Notes under the pieces: model-generated
What the model saw: only the letters and a program-made list of their open reading frames with translations
The model's database searches: none
What the model was told of the DNA's origin: nothing
Shown: piece by piece, positions 24,224-26,747 of the stretch
Numbering within the stretch: position 1 is the stretch's first letter
Layout of the letters: each line of letters begins with the position of its first letter
Made by a program: the position numbers and the translations under genes
From: CAMTUW01 sp947085035
Lineage (GTDB): Bacteria; Actinomycetota; Coriobacteriia; Anaerosomatales; PHET01
Length of the DNA: 26,747 nucleotides
Reading direction: 5' to 3'
Assembly: GCA_947085035.1 (NCBI GenBank)
Contig: CAMTUW010000026.1
Coordinates: 1 to 26,747 of the forward strand

Positions 24224-24580
24224 TTACGCGGCCTGGCGCTTGACCATCTCGACCAGTTTGGCGAAAGCGGCCGGGTCCTTCACCGCCATATCGGCAAGCA
24301 CCTTGCGGTCGAGCGTCACGCCGGCGATCTTGAGACCGTGCATGAACACCGAGTAACTCAGATCGCCCAGACGGGCGGCTGCGTTGATGCGGGTGATCCA
24401 CAGGCGGCGGATCTCGCGCTTCTTGTTGCGGCGGTCACGGTAGGTGTACTGCAGCGAGTGCTGCACCTGCTCCTTGGCGGCACGATAGCTGCGGCTCTTC
24501 GCGCCGTAGTAACCCTTTGCACGAGTCAGAACGGTACGGCGTTTCTTCTTCGCCGTTACGGCGCGTTTGATTCGAGGCAT
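24224..24580 (-). CDS. rplT: 50S ribosomal protein L20
   Basis: Early-assembly large-subunit protein that binds 23S rRNA, 118 aa, normal length. The N-terminus MPRIKRAVTAKKKRR is the long basic extension that threads into the subunit; YRDRRNKKREIRRLWITRINAA is split across about 47-68 and is the family's most conserved part. In several bacteria L20 also represses its own operon. Start ATG 24580 has AAGGAG 9 nt upstream. Last gene of infC-rpmI-rplT, 45 bp after rpmI, closed by a strong terminator. Confidence 0.99.
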   Translation of the reverse strand: MPRIKRAVTAKKKRRTVLTRAKGYYGAKSRSYRAAKEQVQHSLQYTYRDRRNKKREIRRLWITRINAAARLGDLSYSVFMHGLKIAGVTLDRKVLADMAVKDPAAFAKLVEMVKRQAA

Positions 24581-24625
24581 GCTCGATCACTCCTTCATCC
24601 GTCGAGGGGAAACGGCCGTGTCGGA

Positions 24626-24823
24626 CTACCCGAGGCCGAGGTTCTTCTTGATGACCTTGGTGTCGCAGGCAGCGACCACGGTCTCCTGGCGAAAACCGCG
24701 CTTACGCTTCGGGCTCTTCTTCTCCAGGATGTGGCTCTTGAAGGCCTTGCCGCGCATGACCTTGCCCGTACCGGTCAGGCGAAACCTCTTCGCCGACGAT
24801 TTATGCGTCTTCTGTTTCGGCAT
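24626..24823 (-). CDS. rpmI: 50S ribosomal protein L35
   Basis: Small basic large-subunit protein, 65 aa, complete. MPKQKTHKSSAKRF and the HILEKKSPKRKR segment (31-42) are diagnostic. Start ATG 24823 follows GGGAGG by about 9 nt. Spaced 13 bp after infC and 45 bp before rplT in the near-universal infC-rpmI-rplT order. Confidence 0.98.
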   Translation of the reverse strand: MPKQKTHKSSAKRFRLTGTGKVMRGKAFKSHILEKKSPKRKRGFRQETVVAACDTKVIKKNLGLG

Positions 24824-24836
24824 GTGTCGTACCTCC

Positions 24837-25415
24837 CTATTCGGTGTCGCTTGCCGGTATCTCGGCAGGACTCTCGTCGGACGGCTGCGCTTTGGGCTCC
24901 TTCTTCTTGAGAGGAGCGAGCAGCATGTGCATGTTTCGGCCCTCGAGCTTGGGTTGCGTCTCGATGATCGCGAGCTCGGCGAGTTCGCCGACGAGTCTCT
25001 CGAGAATGTTGAGCCCCAACTCGGGGTGGGCCATCTCGCGACCCCGGAACATGATGGTGACCTTGACCTTGGCACCCGCGTCGAGAAAACGCAGGATGTG
25101 TTTCTTCTTGGTCCCGTAGTCGTTCTTGTCGACTTTCGGGCGGAACTTCATTTCCTTGATCTCGATCTTGGACTGGTTCTTCCGAGCCGCCTTCTCCTTC
25201 ATGGACTGCTCGTACTTGAACTTCCCGTAGTCCATGATCTTGCATACGGGCGGATCGGCGGCGGGCGCGATCTCGACGAGGTCGAAGCCCTGCTCGTCAG
25301 CGATTCTCAGCGCCTCGCTCATCGCGAAGATGCCCAGCTGGCTACCGTCAAAGCCGATGAGACGGCACTGCGATGCCCGTATGCGGTCATTCAATCTGTA
25401 CTCAGTGCTGGTGAT
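24837..25415 (-). CDS. infC: Translation initiation factor IF-3, probable AUC start
   Basis: Binds the 30S subunit, blocks premature 50S joining and checks the start codon; 192 aa from the chosen start. N- and C-terminal lobes are joined by a basic linker; PPVCKIMDYGKFKYEQ (about 56-71) and KNDYGTKKKH are signatures. The C-terminus carries an extra acidic/Ser tail (about 175-192). Start: an ATC at 25415 is preferred. It stands 9 nt below a strong GGAGGTGA (25429-25422) and gives ITSTEYRLNDRIRA, which aligns with the actinobacterial IF-3 N-terminus (MSTETRVNERIR). The next usable start, TTG at 25394, has no ribosome site and would cut this off. Rare AUU/AUC/AUA starts are a known infC trait allowing IF-3 to repress its own translation. 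Confidence 0.95.
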   Translation of the reverse strand: MTSTEYRLNDRIRASQCRLIGFDGSQLGIFAMSEALRIADEQGFDLVEIAPAADPPVCKIMDYGKFKYEQSMKEKAARKNQSKIEIKEMKFRPKVDKNDYGTKKKHILRFLDAGAKVKVTIMFRGREMAHPELGLNILERLVGELAELAIIETQPKLEGRNMHMLLAPLKKKEPKAQPSDESPAEIPASDTE

Positions 25416-25429
25416 AACAGCTCACCTCC
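25413..25429 (-). promoter_or_regulatory. infC: infC ribosome binding site and AUC start
   Basis: GGAGGTGA (25429-25422) then gctgtt and ATC (25415-25413). An in-frame TGA lies within the Shine-Dalgarno itself, so the protein cannot start further upstream, and only GTT (not a start) and ATC remain before TTG at 25394. The strong ribosome site paired with a poor start codon is the arrangement expected for IF-3 autocontrol. Confidence 0.75.
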
Positions 25430-25638
25430 AACGTATCGGGGCGCTACGAGATCCCCTTCCCAACAAAACAAAACTCCCGTACGGCAACGGCCGACGGGAG
25501 CGTAACAGACGCCGGAGCCCCCACGTGGGGTCCGGTTCTCTCATCGACCAGGCAACTGCCATCAAGTGGCGCCGCGCAGGTGGGGACCGATTCTCGCCTC
25601 GATGAGGCGGGGTCCCGCTTGAACTGTATTCAGTTAGC
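25416..25638 (-). ncRNA. Structured leader of infC-rpmI-rplT (candidate ribosomal-protein leader)
   Basis: About 220 nt of untranslated leader. From the 5' side it holds a two-tier stem (gggacc/ggtccc at 25583-25616 enclosing cgcctc/gaggcg at 25595-25609), a second strong stem (ccgga-cccc/gggg-tccgg at 25512-25535), then the attenuator. Leaders at this position in Bacillota are controlled by L20 or IF-3. I do not recognise this one as the Bacillota L20 leader, so the ligand is unknown. Confidence 0.6.
25462..25500 (-). terminator. Attenuator terminator in the infC leader
   Basis: On the minus strand ctcccgt-cggc-cgtt-gccg-t-acgggag (one bulged base) forms an 11-bp stem with a tetraloop, followed by ttttgttttgttg. 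It lies between the predicted promoter and infC, 33 nt above the Shine-Dalgarno, so it should act as a conditional terminator for infC-rpmI-rplT rather than end an upstream gene. Confidence 0.8.
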
Positions 25639-25644
25639 CGTCGC

Positions 25645-25673
25645 AGTATAGCGACGAGGGAAGCAAGGTGCAA
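25645..25673 (-). promoter_or_regulatory. Predicted infC operon promoter
   Basis: On the minus strand TTGCAC (25673-25668), exactly 17 nt, TATACT (25650-25645). Predicted start near 25638. The -10 is 5/6 and the -35 3/6. It lies in the 95-bp space between the infC leader and the end of the antiporter-like gene. Confidence 0.6.
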
Positions 25674-25732
25674 ATCGCGGTTCTGCGGCACCGCGACCGA
25701 CACCGTGACGCCGTGGTGCGAGGGACCGGCCG

Positions 25733-26747
25733 CTATCTCGCGAGCACCAGCGTCACCAGCGCGAACACGACGATCACTCCCGATGCGATCGGCCAGGTCA
25801 GCAAACGCGATTCGGCCGCGCTCGCGATTCGCAGAGCACGCGCGATACGCTCCGGCTCGCTGGGGGCCGCCGGCGTTGCAGCTTCGGCGAGCTTGCGCGC
25901 GTCAGCCTGCACCACGATGCGCTCCTGAAAGCCCACCCACGTCGCGTCCATCCGGTCGAGCGTCCGCGCGCACAGATCGCCCGGGGGCACCAGTCCGACA
26001 AGCCGCGAAAACCCGCGCGCGCGCAAGAACCACACTGCGACCGCGACCCCGAGACCGAGCGCCACCGGCCACGCGAGCACCCACAGGTATCCCGGCGCAA
26101 GCGACTTCTGCGCCGCGTAAGCAGCGGGCTCGAAGCCTGTCAGCCACAGGAACGCAGCGACGAAAACCGTCAGCACCCCCAGCGCCACCGTGCGGCCGAG
26201 AGAACCGACCGAGTCCTGCTCGTCACCACGTGAGAGCGTGACGATGAGGAAGCGGGCCATCAGAAGCGTCGTGCCCACGGCCGCCAGCGGCAGAAGCACC
26301 TCGAGCGCATTCGCCCACGCTTCGGGAGCCTTCGCGGCGACGCCCTTGAGAGCGACCTTCGCGATCGCGCCGCTGGACAAGGGCAGTCCCGCGAGTGACA
26401 GCGCAGGCAACGCGAGCGCCACAGCGAGCCAGCGGCGTGCGCCGAGTGCCGCACGGGCGTCGTCTCCGGCGAACAGCGCAGCCTTCGCGAATCCGTGGTG
26501 GACGAGGTAGATGCTCACAGCGGCCACGGCGGCGGGCCAGACCTCAGCCGTGGCGAGCCCGACTCCGACGCCGACACTCATCAGGCCGAACTGGCTCATG
26601 CTGGAATACGCGAGCACGTGGCGCGGCTCGCGCTGGAAACAACCCACGATCGCGCCGAACAGCGCGCTGGCAAGCCCGATTCCCATGACGAGTACTCCCC
26701 AGCCAACCATGTCATCGATTCCGCCCGGCAAGAAGCGCACCATGCCG
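25733..26747 (-). CDS. Proton-translocating antiporter-like membrane subunit (NuoL/M/N-MrpD family), 3' part
   Basis: C-terminal ~337 residues of a polytopic inner-membrane protein of the complex I/Mrp antiporter superfamily; the 5' part lies beyond the right edge and the Met at 26743 is probably internal. At least seven hydrophobic helices are visible. Family landmarks are VLAYSSMSQFG, HHGFAKAALF with the buried helix Lys, and LPLSSGAIAKVALKG with the lysine typical of the second half-channel. Before LAYSS the usual D-(I/L)-K-R reads EPRH, so one normally conserved Lys is Arg. The C-terminus adds a soluble stretch (FQERIVV to SEPERIARAL) and a final helix. Which complex it serves (NADH dehydrogenase, membrane hydrogenase or Mrp) cannot be told without its neighbours. 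Confidence 0.8.
   Translation of the reverse strand, partial: GMVRFLPGGIDDMVGWGVLVMGIGLASALFGAIVGCFQREPRHVLAYSSMSQFGLMSVGVGVGLATAEVWPAAVAAVSIYLVHHGFAKAALFAGDDARAALGARRWLAVALALPALSLAGLPLSSGAIAKVALKGVAAKAPEAWANALEVLLPLAAVGTTLLMARFLIVTLSRGDEQDSVGSLGRTVALGVLTVFVAAFLWLTGFEPAAYAAQKSLAPGYLWVLAWPVALGLGVAVAVWFLRARGFSRLVGLVPPGDLCARTLDRMDATWVGFQERIVVQADARKLAEAATPAAPSEPERIARALRIASAAESRLLTWPIASGVIVVFALVTLVLAR

Noticed and set aside
25430..25569. 46-codon frame in the infC leader (ATG near 25568) whose TGA falls in the infC Shine-Dalgarno
   Set aside because: The stop position is suggestive of coupling, but there is no ribosome site before the ATG, the product is Arg-rich like a shadow frame, and the frame runs through the terminator stem. 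Kept only as a remark.

Overview
The window is a high-GC bacterial chromosome segment, most likely from a Coriobacteriia-like (deep-branching) Actinomycetota. This rests on the 5' quarter of a 16S rRNA whose V1 loop and following helix read like Coriobacteriia, on an argCJBDFRGH operon in actinobacterial order, and on class A penicillin-binding proteins with PASTA domains. Lineage is an inference from reading, not from an alignment. I see no phage, insertion sequence, CRISPR array or tRNA gene.

Layout. (1) 1-1040: start of an rRNA operon on the minus strand, with leader, boxA-like element and promoter. (2) 1041-2246 tyrS, minus strand, divergent from a class A PBP (2396-4972) that ends in PASTA and PKD domains. 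(3) A long U32-family protein (4986-7397, minus) convergent with the first PBP and divergent from a second class A PBP (7503-9671). (4) A minus-strand arginine operon from 19181 down to 9692: argC-argJ-argB-argD-argF-argR-argG-[43-residue TatA-like membrane protein]-argH-[NIF3-like gene]. Several joints are 4-8 bp overlaps, and an ArgR-type palindrome lies inside the promoter. (5) pheS-pheT (22799-19282) behind a transcriptional T-box leader. (6) A two-gene secretion unit: a TasA/camelysin-like exported protein and a SipW-type Ser/His signal peptidase (24028-23121). (7) infC-rpmI-rplT (25415-24224) behind a long structured leader with an intrinsic terminator; infC appears to start at AUC. (8) The 3' part of a proton-translocating antiporter-type membrane subunit, running off the right edge.

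How it fits together. Most of the window is housekeeping: translation (16S rRNA, TyrRS, PheRS, IF3, L35, L20), peptidoglycan synthesis (two bifunctional PBPs) and complete ornithine-to-arginine synthesis with its own repressor. Regulation is readable at three points: ArgR repression at argC, tRNA-Phe sensing at pheS, and premature termination before infC. The least explained parts are the TatA-like microprotein and NIF3-like protein co-translated with argG/argH, the PKD domain on a PBP, and the TasA/SipW pair between the ribosomal-protein and pheST operons.
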